A stretch of DNA of 46,497 nt from Iamia sp964643485. GTDB lineage: Bacteria; Actinomycetota; Acidimicrobiia; Acidimicrobiales; Iamiaceae. Under the pieces are notes generated by a model that saw only the letters and a list, made by a program, of their open reading frames with translations, did no database searches and had not been told where the DNA came from. Positions 17,058 through 26,117 of this stretch are shown one piece after another. The DNA is taken from positions 1-46,497 of the forward strand of contig CAZXRA010000306.1 of NCBI GenBank assembly GCA_964643485.1, written 5' to 3'. The number at the start of each line of letters is the position of its first letter. The stretch's first letter is position 1. The position numbers were made by a program, and so were the translations under genes.

Positions 17058-17404
17058 CGATCGTCGGACAGGTGCTCGCCCTCGGCGGCGCCCTCCTCAC
17101 CCTCGTCGCCGCCATCGGCGTGTTGCGCTTCCCCGACGTGCTGGCCCGCATGCACGCCCTGACCAAGGCGTCCACCCTCGGGTTCGTCCTCCTCGCCCTG
17201 GGCGCGGCGGCGTCGCTGTCGACGGCCAACGACATCACCTCGGCCCTGCTCGCCGCCGGGCTCCAGCTCCTCACCCTCCCGGTGGCGGCCACCCTCATCA
17301 GCCGCTCGACCTACCTGGCCGCGGGCATCCCGCAGCGCGTCGATGCCGTCGACGAGCTGGCCGACGCCCGGGAGCGCCGTCAGCCCCCGGCGGGCGACGG
17401 GTAG
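17054..17404 (+). CDS. mrpG: Mrp antiporter subunit G
   Basis: A 116-residue subunit with three membrane segments and the family motif GVLRFPDVLARMHALTKAST followed by a hydrophobic stretch and the QLLTLPVAATLISR end. The start ATG at 17054 overlaps the mrpF stop. The last 25 bp overlap, tail to tail, the end of the substrate-binding protein gene on the other strand. Completes the set of Mrp subunits. Confidence 0.94.
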   Translation: MTIVGQVLALGGALLTLVAAIGVLRFPDVLARMHALTKASTLGFVLLALGAAASLSTANDITSALLAAGLQLLTLPVAATLISRSTYLAAGIPQRVDAVDELADARERRQPPAGDG

Positions 17405-19089
17405 TCGGGGTACTGGTCGACGGGCGGGATCTCGGTGAACAGCGTGGGCGCCCCCTCGGGCTCGTGGGGCGCCGGCGGCCCGGTGCCCATGCGGCCCGGC
17501 AGGTAGCGCACGCCGCCGTTGGCGTAGCGCCACATGCCCGGCGCGTCGCTCTTGCCCTGCTCGTCGGGGCCGGTGGCCTCGCCGTCCCACCAGATCTCGG
17601 TGACGTCGTCCACGGCCAGGTAGTCGGGGTTGGGGAAGTGGCCGTGGTCCCCGAAGGAGATCTGCGGCGTGGTCGGGCCCCCACCGCTGGCGGGGTAGCT
17701 GAAGAGGCCGGCCTGGAAGGTCTCCGGGGTGAGGTGGGGGCCGGCCATGTGGATCCCCAGCATCAGGATCAGGGCGTAGGGCCAGATCACGCCGCTGGTG
17801 AGCCGGGCCTCCGGCGCCTCGCCGTAGAACCACTCGTGGAGGCGCCACTGCTCCTGCTGCTCCAGGGGCTTCCGCCCCCCCAGGTTGGAGACCCCGAAGG
17901 CGTGCTCCCACTGGGCCGGGTCGTACCGGCGCCCGAAGGCCGTGGTGTCGGTGAGCACCGTGCCGGCGATGACCCACTCGGGGAAGTAGTTCTCCCGCGT
18001 CGCCGCTTGGGTGAGGTTCCCGGGCATGAGCGGGTCGCCGAGGAAGACGATGGTGGTGACCCCGGCCGCCTTCATCTTGGCGATGATGGTGGCCGCCCGC
18101 TCGGGCAGGCGGGCGATGTCGAGCAGGTAGGTCTCCCGCACGGCGGGGACGTAGCCCCGGAGCTCCCCCCGTTCCAGCGCCTGGGTGGCCACGTCGCCGA
18201 ACACCGGCGGGTCCTGGTCGAAGTTGATGACGCCGAACACCCGCTCGCGGTCGCGCAGCTCGGGGCCGGCGAACTCGGCGGTGCGACCGAGGAGGCGGCC
18301 GGTGAGGAAGTCGCCCAGGTTGTAGAGGAACTGCTCGGGGGTGGGGTTGTAGCCCCACATGTACGGGGCCCGCTCCTGGTACACGGAGTCGGGCACCGAG
18401 AGTCCGCACCCGATGCAGATGACGCCGTTCTCGGCCAACGTCTCGGCGAAGCGGCTGGTGAGGGCGGGCCCCTCGAGCACGGCGAAGGGCTTGATCTCCT
18501 CGACGACCTTCACGGCGTCGGCCACGGCGGCGTTGGCGTCCTCGGCCGCCCCCGACCCGACGAGCACCTCGACCTCGAGGGTCCGCCCGTAGGTCTCGAA
18601 CACGTCGGCCAACATCTCGATGAAGGCCACCCGGGTGCGCTGCTGGACCTCCTCGGGGTCGAGCAGGCCCGAGAGGGCGGCGGTGATGTCGTTCCCGGGC
18701 GGGGGCTCGTAGACGACGATCTTCACCGTCTCGGCGGTGACCCCCGTCGCGGTGGCGCCCCCGTTGTCACCGCGGAAGGTGGGCACGCAGGGTGGGGCGT
18801 AGACGCTGGGCAGCTTCACCCGGCCGGTCACCAGGTCGCACCCCTCGCCCCACTCGATCTCGTCGGCCTCGTTGCGGTCGTCGGCGTCGTGGAAGTAGTC
18901 GGGCAGGTCGGGGTGGTCCGTGATGCCGGCCACCCCGGCCGACGTCACCTGCTGCGGGCGACCCGTCTCCTCGGGGGGGCGGCCCTTCACGGTGGCGATG
19001 ACGGCCACGACCACCAGGGCGGCGACCAGGACGGCCATCGGGCCCAAGCGGCGGATGGCACTGGGGCGGGCGGGGGCGGACATGGCCAT
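17380..19089 (-). CDS. Periplasmic-binding-fold substrate-binding protein of the Liv-type importer
   Basis: A 569-residue exported type 1 periplasmic-binding protein related to Leu/Ile/Val-binding proteins. After an N-terminal hydrophobic segment (LGPMAVLVAALVVVAVIATV) there is no lipobox cysteine, so it may be a membrane-anchored or cleaved secreted protein rather than a lipoprotein. Binding-fold features include ATGVTAETVKIVVYEPP at the start of the mature domain and PFAVLEGPALTSRFAETLAE. It is longer than classical LivJ (about 370). I chose ATG 19089 (GGAGG six bases upstream, TGATG junction with the previous gene); GTG at 19092 is equally close. Last gene of the importer operon, overlapping mrpG tail to tail by 25 bp. 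The substrate is unknown; family members bind amino acids, amides, aromatic acids and other compounds. Confidence 0.85.
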   Translation of the reverse strand: MAMSAPARPSAIRRLGPMAVLVAALVVVAVIATVKGRPPEETGRPQQVTSAGVAGITDHPDLPDYFHDADDRNEADEIEWGEGCDLVTGRVKLPSVYAPPCVPTFRGDNGGATATGVTAETVKIVVYEPPPGNDITAALSGLLDPEEVQQRTRVAFIEMLADVFETYGRTLEVEVLVGSGAAEDANAAVADAVKVVEEIKPFAVLEGPALTSRFAETLAENGVICIGCGLSVPDSVYQERAPYMWGYNPTPEQFLYNLGDFLTGRLLGRTAEFAGPELRDRERVFGVINFDQDPPVFGDVATQALERGELRGYVPAVRETYLLDIARLPERAATIIAKMKAAGVTTIVFLGDPLMPGNLTQAATRENYFPEWVIAGTVLTDTTAFGRRYDPAQWEHAFGVSNLGGRKPLEQQEQWRLHEWFYGEAPEARLTSGVIWPYALILMLGIHMAGPHLTPETFQAGLFSYPASGGGPTTPQISFGDHGHFPNPDYLAVDDVTEIWWDGEATGPDEQGKSDAPGMWRYANGGVRYLPGRMGTGPPAPHEPEGAPTLFTEIPPVDQYPDYPSPAGG

Positions 19090-22000
19090 CACAGGCCTCC
19101 ATGATGAGTGAGCTCAGAGGCCGACCCCGAGCGGGCGGCGGCGGAGCCGGTGCCCAGGTAGGAGGCGACCACGTCGGGGTGGGCCAGCACCTCGTCGGGC
19201 GGACCGACGGTGACCACCCGACCCTGGTCGAGGGCGAGGAGGCGGCCGGACACCGAGCGAATGAGGGACATGTCGTGCTCCACCACGACCAGGCTGGCGC
19301 CCAGGGCGGTGCGGATGCGGAGGAGCAGGGGACCGAGGGCCTCGGCCTCGCGCTGAGCGATGCCCGACGACGGCTCGTCGAGCAACACCACCGACGGGCG
19401 GTGGGCCAGCACGCAGGCCAGGTCGACGATGCGGCGGGAGCCGGTGGACAGCTCCCCCACGAACTTGCTGCGGAAGGCCCCGAGGCCGAGCAGCTCGACG
19501 AGCTCGTCCACCTCCGCCGCCACCTGGGCTTCGCTGGCGACCTGGGCGGGGAGGCGGAGGGCGGCGTTGAGGGGGTCGCGCACCGGCACCCACCGCTCCC
19601 GGGCCACGGCGATGGCCTCCTCGACGGTGAGGGACGGGAAGAGCCGCGAGTCCTGGAAGCTGCGCCCCAGGCCGGCCCGGGCCCGGGCCGCGGCCGAGCG
19701 CCCGGAGACGTCGATGCCCCCGATGGCGACGCGCCCCTCCTTGGTCGGGGTGTGCCCGCTGACCAGGTCGAACAGGGTGGTCTTTCCCGCTCCGTTGGGG
19801 CCGATGACCCCGAGCACCTCGCCCGGGGCCAGGGTGAACGACACCCCGTCGACGGCCACGACACCCCCGAAGCGCACCCCGAGGCCGTGCGCCTCCAGGG
19901 CGGGGACGTCGGTTGCGGGGGCATCGCCCTCGGCGACCCTCGTCGCCCCGACCGTGAGCGAGCGGGCCGAGGCATCCACCGCGGCTCGCAGGACGAGATC
20001 TTCCTCCGCCTCCCTGGTGCCGGCCTCGCCGTTGGCCCCGGCCTGGTCGAGGGCCAGGGCTCGGGACGCCCCCTCCAGGAACACGGAACGCAGGACGTCG
20101 GGGCGCTCCAGGAGCTCGGCCGTCGGGCCGTCGAAGCGCACCTCCCCCTTCTCCAGGAAGTAGGCCCGATCGGCGATGGCGAGGGCCACGTTCACCGACT
20201 GCTCGACCACGAGGATGGTCGTGCCCTCGTCCCGCAGGGCCCGCACCACCTCCAGGAGCTGATCGACCACCACCGGCGCCAGGCCCAGCGACAGCTCGTC
20301 GATGGCCAGCAGCTTGGGCCGGGTGAGGAAGGCCATCGACAGGGCCAGCATCTGCTGCTGGCCCCCCGACAGGTCGGCAGCGGGATCGTCGGCCCGCTCC
20401 CGCAACACCGGGAACATCTCGTGCACCCGGCCCAGGCGCTCCTCCACCGCCGCCCGCTGGCCCCGCGCCGTCCACGCCGCCACCCGTAGGTTCTCGGCCA
20501 CCGTCAGGCCCGGGAAGGTGCCCTTGCCCCCGGGGACCTGGCCTATGCCCAGCACGGCGATCTCCTCCGGCGGGGTGTGGGTGATGTCCCGCCCGTCGAA
20601 GATCACCGCCCCCCGACTGGCCGGCACCACCCCGCAGATGGCGTTGAGCAGGGTGGACTTGCCCGCCCCGTTCGTCCCCAGGAGGGCCACCACCTCCCCC
20701 TCCGACACCTCGAGGTCGACGCCGAAGAGGATGCGGACGTCGCCGTAGCGCACGTCGAGGTCCCGCACCAGCAGCAGCTTCTGGCGGCCGGCCCGGCGCT
20801 CCCGGAGCAGCTCGGCCCGGGCCGCGGCCCCGGCCCACACCTGCTGCACGTCGCCGTCGATCACCCGGCCGACCCGGGCGATGAGCAGGCCACCGAGCAG
20901 GAAGGTGGGTCCGAGCACGGACATGCCCCAGCGGAAGCCGTGGGCCTCCCCGATCCACCCGATGAGGGGCAGCACCAGGAGGCCGGGCAGGACGAACAAG
21001 GCGCCGATGGAGAAGCCGACCGACCGGGCTCGGGGCGGGATGGCCAGCGACAGGCTCGCCATCACCCCCGGGCCCACGATCACCAGGCAGGCAGCCAGCA
21101 GGGCGTTGGCCACCACGGCCACCGCCACCTGGGGAGCGGCGGCGAAGATCAGCGCCGCCCCGGCGGCCAGCCAGGCGGCCACGGCGATCATGGAGAACAC
21201 GTGCCGGGGCCCCCGGGCGAGCTGCCGCACGCCCAGGCGGGCCCCGACCACCAGGCCGAGCAGCTCGGCCCCGTAGACGGGCACCGCCACCCAGGCCCGC
21301 TCGATCTCGTCCAGCCCGAAGACCTGCTCGTAGTGGATGCTCGACACGGCGAGGAGGCCGGCGATGGCCGCGGCCAGGAAGGGTAGGGCCACGAAGATCC
21401 GACGCAGGCTCTCGATGGTCCACACCATGCGGTAGGCCTCGGCGAACGACGGGGGCGGCTCGTCGGTGCCGAGCAGGTCGGCGTCGGCCCCCATGGCCGC
21501 CCGCTCGAAGTGGCCCCGGCCGGGATCCCGCAGGCGCAGGCCCAGGACCACGAGGACGATGGTCGGCACGGCGAAGACGAAGAACGGGGTGCGCCAGCCG
21601 CCGAGCTGGGCGAGGGTCGCGCCCAGGACGATGCCGAGGACGGCCCCGACGGCGTTGGCCGAGCGGTGCAACGAGTAGATGCGGGGGCGGATGGCGGGCT
21701 CGTAGGTGTCGGCCAGCAGCGAGTTGTGGGTGGGGAAGATGGCGGCGTTGCCGATGGCCGAACCGCACCGCATGACCACGAGGAACCAGGCGGTGACGGC
21801 CACCCCGGTGCCGACGGAGAACAAGGCCCACGCCCCGGCGCCCAGGAGGGCGATGCGGTAGCGGTCGCCGCGGTCGGCCCAGTTGGCGATGGGCACGGTG
21901 AGGAGCAGGGCGGCCGCCGTGGCCAGGGCCACCAGGCCGAGGATGCCCGAGTTGCCCAGGTCGAAGTGGTCACGGATCTCGGGCAGCAGGACGCCGAAGG

Positions 22001-22100
22001 CGCTGCGGTCGAGCTCGTCGGTGAGGTTCAGCCCGCACAGGACGACGAGGGGCAGCACCGGCCCGCCACCGGCGACACGGGAGCGCACCCAGGCGATCAC
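19089..22100 (-). CDS. Triple fusion: MFS transporter - LivF-type ATPase - LivG-type ATPase
   Basis: A 1003-residue protein. Residues 1 to about 440 are a complete MFS carrier (NLTDELDRSAFGVLLPEI at the start; GNAAIFPTHNSLLADTYEP; about 12 membrane segments). Residues about 441-680 form a LivF-type ATPase: Walker A GTNGAGKST (475-483), signature LSGGQQQM (from 577), Walker B KLLAIDE. A linker of about 60 residues leads to a LivG-type ATPase from 732: Walker A GPNGAGKTT (767-775), a weak signature LSTGSRRI (from 884) and Walker B VVLLDEP. Both Walker sets are intact. No stop or frameshift interrupts the joins. The start is GTG at 22100, overlapping the stop of the permease gene (GTGA); the end overlaps the binding-protein start. 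The fused MFS domain is the unusual part: it may be a second pathway for the same substrate or an anchor for the ATPases. Confidence 0.9.
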   Translation of the reverse strand: MIAWVRSRVAGGGPVLPLVVLCGLNLTDELDRSAFGVLLPEIRDHFDLGNSGILGLVALATAAALLLTVPIANWADRGDRYRIALLGAGAWALFSVGTGVAVTAWFLVVMRCGSAIGNAAIFPTHNSLLADTYEPAIRPRIYSLHRSANAVGAVLGIVLGATLAQLGGWRTPFFVFAVPTIVLVVLGLRLRDPGRGHFERAAMGADADLLGTDEPPPSFAEAYRMVWTIESLRRIFVALPFLAAAIAGLLAVSSIHYEQVFGLDEIERAWVAVPVYGAELLGLVVGARLGVRQLARGPRHVFSMIAVAAWLAAGAALIFAAAPQVAVAVVANALLAACLVIVGPGVMASLSLAIPPRARSVGFSIGALFVLPGLLVLPLIGWIGEAHGFRWGMSVLGPTFLLGGLLIARVGRVIDGDVQQVWAGAAARAELLRERRAGRQKLLLVRDLDVRYGDVRILFGVDLEVSEGEVVALLGTNGAGKSTLLNAICGVVPASRGAVIFDGRDITHTPPEEIAVLGIGQVPGGKGTFPGLTVAENLRVAAWTARGQRAAVEERLGRVHEMFPVLRERADDPAADLSGGQQQMLALSMAFLTRPKLLAIDELSLGLAPVVVDQLLEVVRALRDEGTTILVVEQSVNVALAIADRAYFLEKGEVRFDGPTAELLERPDVLRSVFLEGASRALALDQAGANGEAGTREAEEDLVLRAAVDASARSLTVGATRVAEGDAPATDVPALEAHGLGVRFGGVVAVDGVSFTLAPGEVLGVIGPNGAGKTTLFDLVSGHTPTKEGRVAIGGIDVSGRSAAARARAGLGRSFQDSRLFPSLTVEEAIAVARERWVPVRDPLNAALRLPAQVASEAQVAAEVDELVELLGLGAFRSKFVGELSTGSRRIVDLACVLAHRPSVVLLDEPSSGIAQREAEALGPLLLRIRTALGASLVVVEHDMSLIRSVSGRLLALDQGRVVTVGPPDEVLAHPDVVASYLGTGSAAARSGSASELTHHGGL

Positions 22101-24361
22101 GGGGCCGTGGCTCCCTCGGTGACGGGGCGACCCTGACCGTTGCCCCCGTCGCCCCCGGCGGCGTCGGCCACGGCCCCGGGCACGCCGTCGGCCGCGGCCA
22201 CCAGCGCCGGCAAGGCGTCGCCCTCGGACCCATCGGTGCGCACGTCGGCCACCAGGCTGGGCACGACCAGGTCGCGGCGGTCGGCCAGGCGCCGCAGGAG
22301 GGAGTCCCGTCCCCGGTAGACGAGCTCACCCAGCCCCCCGGGCAGGACGAGGAGGATGAACAGCACGCCCACCGCCGAGGGCAGCAGCTCCCAGTCGCCG
22401 GTGAGGATCCAGCGCCCCCCGTTGAGGAAGAGCGCCCCGATCACCGCCCCGGTGAGCGACCCGAGGCCACCCACCACGGCGGCGGTGAAGACATTGAAGC
22501 TGATGGCCGGGCCGAAGGGCTGCTCGGTGTAGCCCAGGGTGACGTGGACGAGGAGGCAGCCGGCCACCGCGGCCAGGAAGCCGGAGAGGGCGAAGGCCGA
22601 GAGCTTGGCCCGCACCACCTCGATGCCGAAGGAGCGGGCCGCGGCCTCGTTGTCGCGGAGGGCGATCAGCACCCGCCCGGTGCGGCTGGCCCGGACGCTC
22701 CGCACGACGACCAGGCCCAGCACGGCCACCACGGCACAGGTCCAGAACATGGCGCGCTGGCTGGACAGGTCGACCACGGCGAAGAGGCGGGGCCGATCGA
22801 GGCTGCCCCGGGGCAGCCACGACACCTGGGACCGGTTGAGGAGGTACTGGCTGGACGCCACGGCGAAGGCCAGGGTCGTCACCGCCAGCAGCGGCCCCCG
22901 CAGCCGCAGGGCGGGCAGGCCGACCACCATGGCCACCACCGCGCCCGCCGCCCCCGCCATCAGCAGGGCGAGAGACAGGTCGAAGCCCCACTCCCCCGTG
23001 GCCTGGGCGCCCACCACGGCCCCGACGGCGGCGAAGGACATCTGCCCCAGCGACACCTGGCCCGCCCACCCGGTGAGCACCACCACCGACACGGCCACGA
23101 GCACGAAGCAGGCCACCGTGGCCCCCTCGAGCTGCTGACTGGGCCGGCTGACGAAGGGAAAGGCGACCAGGGCGGCGACGACGAGGGCCAAGACGGTGGC
23201 CCGAGCCCCCCGCACCTCGGGCAGCCGACGCAGCTCGGCCGGGATGGGCCGCACCTCGGCCGACGCCTGCCACGACGTGGTGGCGTCGGCGGCCAGCCGG
23301 CTGGCGCCCAGCCGGCGCACCAGCATCACCACCACGATCACCGCCCCCAGCACCGGGGCGACGAGCTGGCTGGGATGGCTCTGGATCACCCCCTGCTCCA
23401 GGATGCCGACGGCCACCGCCGCGGCCCCGACGGCCACCAGGTCGGTGAGGTTGCCGAGCACGAGGGCGGCCAGGGCGGCCAGGAGGGCGCCGAAGCTGAG
23501 GGTGGCGGCGACGGGCAGGCCGACCACGCCGGCCCGCAGCAGCACGCCGAGGAAGCTGAGCCCGGTGGCCAGGCACCACACCACGGTCTGCAGGCGGCGG
23601 ACGGGGATGCCGAGCAGGGCGGCCCGGTCGCTGCGCTCGGCCGCGGCCCGGATGGCCATGCCCACGTCGGTGAAGCGGATGAAGGCGGCCAGGGCCGCGA
23701 TCACCAGGGGCACCAGCACCAGGGCGAGCAGGTGGTCGCCCTCCAGGCGGGGCGGCCCCTCGGAGAGCACCACGTTCCAGGGCACGTCGATGTCCTGGTC
23801 GACCAGATCCTCGCCCCACAGCCGGGGCAGGATCAGCGACACGAAGGCCATGAGCTGCGAGAGCCCGATGGTGGCCACCGTCAGCACCAACCGGGGGGCG
23901 CGCTGGAAGCGGCGGATGACCGCCATCTCGACGACGATGCCGAGGGCGAGGGCGGCGGCCAGCCCGGTGGGGACGGCGAGCAGCCAGGGCAACCCACTGA
24001 AGTTGATGAGCCCCACCACGAGGACGGTCGGAGCCGTCCCCAGCTCGGCCTGGGCGAAGTTGAAGACCCGGTTGGCCCGGAACACCAGGGCCATGCCCAG
24101 GGCGACGAGGGCCGACATGAGGCCGAGGACCAGCCCGAAGGCCCAGGCCGAGGCGGGCATCGGGAAGAGGAGCACCTGGAGCCAGAGGACCCCGGCCACG
24201 GGGGCGGCGGCCCGGGTGAGGGCGTCCCGCCCGGTCAGGGCCCCGATCAGGGCCAGGACCAGGGCCCCGAGCCAGGCCGCGGCGGAGAGCGGCTGGTCGA
24301 GGGCCCGGGGCAGGGTGGCGAGGGCGGCGGCTCCGATGGCCGTGAGGAACAGGGGTGGCAT
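22097..24361 (-). CDS. LivH-LivM fused permease
   Basis: A 754-residue membrane protein combining both permease subunits of a branched-chain-amino-acid-type ABC importer. The LivH half has GMALVFRANRVFNFAQAELG, RLVLTVATIGLSQLMAF and AAAERSDRAALLGIPVRRLQ. The LivM half begins at about residue 370 with TGWAGQVSLGQMSFAAVGA and has the coupling motif ALRDNEAAARSFGIEVVRAK and AVVGGLGSLTGAVIGA. The C-terminus carries a Gly/Asp-rich tail. I chose ATG 24361; an upstream ATG at 24409 with a GAGGG element would add 16 residues and place the operator inside the gene. First gene of the operon; the stop overlaps the next start. Together with the two following genes it gives a full importer in three polypeptides. 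Confidence 0.9.
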   Translation of the reverse strand: MPPLFLTAIGAAALATLPRALDQPLSAAAWLGALVLALIGALTGRDALTRAAAPVAGVLWLQVLLFPMPASAWAFGLVLGLMSALVALGMALVFRANRVFNFAQAELGTAPTVLVVGLINFSGLPWLLAVPTGLAAALALGIVVEMAVIRRFQRAPRLVLTVATIGLSQLMAFVSLILPRLWGEDLVDQDIDVPWNVVLSEGPPRLEGDHLLALVLVPLVIAALAAFIRFTDVGMAIRAAAERSDRAALLGIPVRRLQTVVWCLATGLSFLGVLLRAGVVGLPVAATLSFGALLAALAALVLGNLTDLVAVGAAAVAVGILEQGVIQSHPSQLVAPVLGAVIVVVMLVRRLGASRLAADATTSWQASAEVRPIPAELRRLPEVRGARATVLALVVAALVAFPFVSRPSQQLEGATVACFVLVAVSVVVLTGWAGQVSLGQMSFAAVGAVVGAQATGEWGFDLSLALLMAGAAGAVVAMVVGLPALRLRGPLLAVTTLAFAVASSQYLLNRSQVSWLPRGSLDRPRLFAVVDLSSQRAMFWTCAVVAVLGLVVVRSVRASRTGRVLIALRDNEAAARSFGIEVVRAKLSAFALSGFLAAVAGCLLVHVTLGYTEQPFGPAISFNVFTAAVVGGLGSLTGAVIGALFLNGGRWILTGDWELLPSAVGVLFILLVLPGGLGELVYRGRDSLLRRLADRRDLVVPSLVADVRTDGSEGDALPALVAAADGVPGAVADAAGGDGGNGQGRPVTEGATAP

Positions 24362-24368
24362 AGGGTGA

Positions 24369-24385
24369 TTGCACGCACACTGCAA
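24369..24385. promoter_or_regulatory. Operator-like inverted repeat before the importer operon
   Basis: TTGCA (24369-24373), seven bases (CGCACAC), TGCAA (24381-24385). It lies 7 nt upstream of the importer ATG and just downstream of a TACAGT box (minus strand, 24403-24398). The same 5-7-5 design with TTGCACG in the left half occurs at 27792-27808. Confidence 0.55.
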
Positions 24386-24457
24386 GGTGTTCGGCGCACT
24401 GTAGGACATCGCGCCCTCGGTGTGTGTCGCACGCCACTCCCCCGGCGCCTGGACCGT

Positions 24458-24475
24458 CTACCTACCGGTAGGTAG
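24458..24475. promoter_or_regulatory. Perfect 18-bp palindrome, TetR-type operator
   Basis: CTACCTACCGGTAGGTAG is a perfect palindrome. It overlaps a candidate -10 box of the desaturase gene (TAGGCT, 24473-24478), so a bound repressor would block that promoter. The shape resembles operators of TetR-family lipid regulators; the regulator is not identified. Confidence 0.75.
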
Positions 24476-24478
24476 GCT
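24473..24478 (+). promoter_or_regulatory. -10 box of desaturase gene
   Basis: TAGGCT lies 30 nt before the GTG start; the gene has its own GAGGAG ribosome-binding site. The box overlaps the palindromic operator. Confidence 0.45.
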
Positions 24479-24508
24479 GCTCCGCAGCTGGACAGCACGA
24501 GGAGACCC

Positions 24509-25567
24509 GTGAGCACACACGCTATCGAGCGTCAACCCGACGAACGGGTGAATTGGATCGCGTCGATCCCCATGTTCCTCATCCACGGGCTGTGCCTGCT
24601 GGCCCTCGTCACCGGCATCACCTGGCAGTCCCTCGTGCTCTGCGCCGTCCTCTACTTCGGGCGCATGTGGTTCGTCACCGCCGGCTACCACCGCTACTTC
24701 TCCCACCGCAGCTACAAGACCAGCCGCTGGTTCCAGTTCGTCCTCGCCTTCGGCGGGGGCTCCGCCGCCCAGAAGGGCGCCCTCTGGTGGGCCAGCCACC
24801 ACCGCGACCACCACCGCTTCAGCGACACCGAGCGCGACGTCCACTCCCCCCTCAAGGGGTTCTGGTGGAGCCACATGGGGTGGATCCTGTGCGACCGCTA
24901 CAAGGGCTGGGACCCGGACGCCATCAAGGACTTCGCCAAGTACCCCGAGCTGCGGTTCCTCACCAAGCACGACTGGATCCCGCCATGGACCCTGGCCGTG
25001 GCCTCCTACTTCATCGCCGGCTGGCCCGGTGTGGTGGTCGGCTTCGTCTGGTCGACGGTGCTGCTCTGGCACGGCACCTTCACCGTGAACTCCCTCGCCC
25101 ACGTCATGGGCCGCCGCCGCTACGCCACCACCGACACCAGCCGGAACTCCGCCCTCATCGCCCTGTGGACCAGCGGCGAGGGCTGGCACAACAACCACCA
25201 CTACTACCAAGCGGCGGCCCGCAACGGCTTCTTCTGGTGGGAGTACGACCCGACCTACTACGGGCTCAAGATCCTGTCGTGGTTCCGCATCGTGCGCGAC
25301 CTCAAGACCCCGCCGGCTCGCGTCCTCAACGGGGCCCGGGTCCGCGACGGCTCCTTCGACATGGGCATGTTCAAGGCCCACTGGGGCAAGGCCACCGCGG
25401 CGGTCACCGCCCACGTCCGCCGCTCGGGAGCGGCCACCCCCGAGGGGGAGACGATGCACGCCAGCCGGGCCGCCCTCGAGGAGAGCGTCCGGTCGGCCCT
25501 GCGCTCGGCCGAGGAGCTGGCTCAGCTCTCCCGCCGCCAGCGGACGGCTACTTCAACCCCTCGTTGA
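24509..25567 (+). CDS. Acyl-CoA/fatty-acid delta-9-type desaturase
   Basis: Membrane diiron desaturase of 352 residues that would introduce a double bond into long-chain acyl groups, using electrons from a reductase not encoded nearby. The three histidine boxes are complete: HRYFSH (61-66), HRDHH (98-102) and HNNHH (227-231). Hydrophobic segments flank them as in stearoyl-CoA desaturases. The start is GTG at 24509 with GAGGAG upstream. A palindromic operator at the promoter suggests control by a TetR-like lipid sensor. The C-terminal tail after residue 300 is basic and alanine-rich. The 3' end overlaps the end of carD on the other strand by 20 bp. Confidence 0.93.
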   Translation: MSTHAIERQPDERVNWIASIPMFLIHGLCLLALVTGITWQSLVLCAVLYFGRMWFVTAGYHRYFSHRSYKTSRWFQFVLAFGGGSAAQKGALWWASHHRDHHRFSDTERDVHSPLKGFWWSHMGWILCDRYKGWDPDAIKDFAKYPELRFLTKHDWIPPWTLAVASYFIAGWPGVVVGFVWSTVLLWHGTFTVNSLAHVMGRRRYATTDTSRNSALIALWTSGEGWHNNHHYYQAAARNGFFWWEYDPTYYGLKILSWFRIVRDLKTPPARVLNGARVRDGSFDMGMFKAHWGKATAAVTAHVRRSGAATPEGETMHASRAALEESVRSALRSAEELAQLSRRQRTATSTPR

Positions 25568-26027
25568 GCTTGTCGAGGGCCTGCTCCTCGGTGACGTCGA
25601 GGGCGAAGCTGAGCTCCGACACGAGGATGCCCCGGGCCCGCTCCAGCATCGACTTCTCGGCTGTCGACAGGCCCTTGCCCGCCTCCCGGAGGGCCAGGTT
25701 CCGCACCACCTCGGCGACCTGGTAGACGTCGCCCGACTTCATCTTCTCCTGGTGGTTCTTGAACCGGCGGCTCCAGTTGGCCGGCTCCCGCACGTCGCGC
25801 TTGCCGATGAGGCGGAAGAGATCCTCTACGTCGGAGCGGCTGATGGGCGGGCGCATGCCCACCTCCTCGGCCTTGTCGACCGGCACCCGCAGGGTGAGCT
25901 CGCCGTGGACCATCTGGAGGACGAGGTACTCCCGCTTCTCGCCGAAGGCCTCGATCTTCTCCTTCTTCTTGATCACCGCCGCACCGTGGTGCGGGTAGAC
26001 GACGCGGTCACCGACCTTGAAGGTCAC
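25548..26027 (-). CDS. carD: CarD-type transcription regulator
   Basis: RNA-polymerase-binding protein of 159 residues that stabilises open promoter complexes, essential in mycobacteria. The N-terminal Tudor-like RNAP-interaction domain is FKVGDRVVYPHHGAAVI ... LRVPVDKAEEVGMRPP; the C-terminal helical DNA-binding part includes EPANWSRRFKNHQEKMKSGD with the conserved tryptophan that wedges the minor groove, and SMLERARGILVSELSFAL. The start is GTG at 26027, with AGGAG about thirteen bases upstream. It is convergent with the desaturase (20-bp overlap). Confidence 0.96.
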   Translation of the reverse strand: MTFKVGDRVVYPHHGAAVIKKKEKIEAFGEKREYLVLQMVHGELTLRVPVDKAEEVGMRPPISRSDVEDLFRLIGKRDVREPANWSRRFKNHQEKMKSGDVYQVAEVVRNLALREAGKGLSTAEKSMLERARGILVSELSFALDVTEEQALDKLNEGLK

Positions 26028-26117
26028 GCTGGGGGCTCCTGGCTGTCGTGGGAGGCGGAGGGGCGGACCGGCGGGCCGCGACGGCCGACCATTGTGCCAC
26101 CTGGGACGACTCGATCC

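Noticed and set aside
19114..21831. 905-residue frame overlapping the MFS-ABC fusion
   Set aside because: Compositionally a shadow without domains, while the other frame has complete MFS and ABC motifs.
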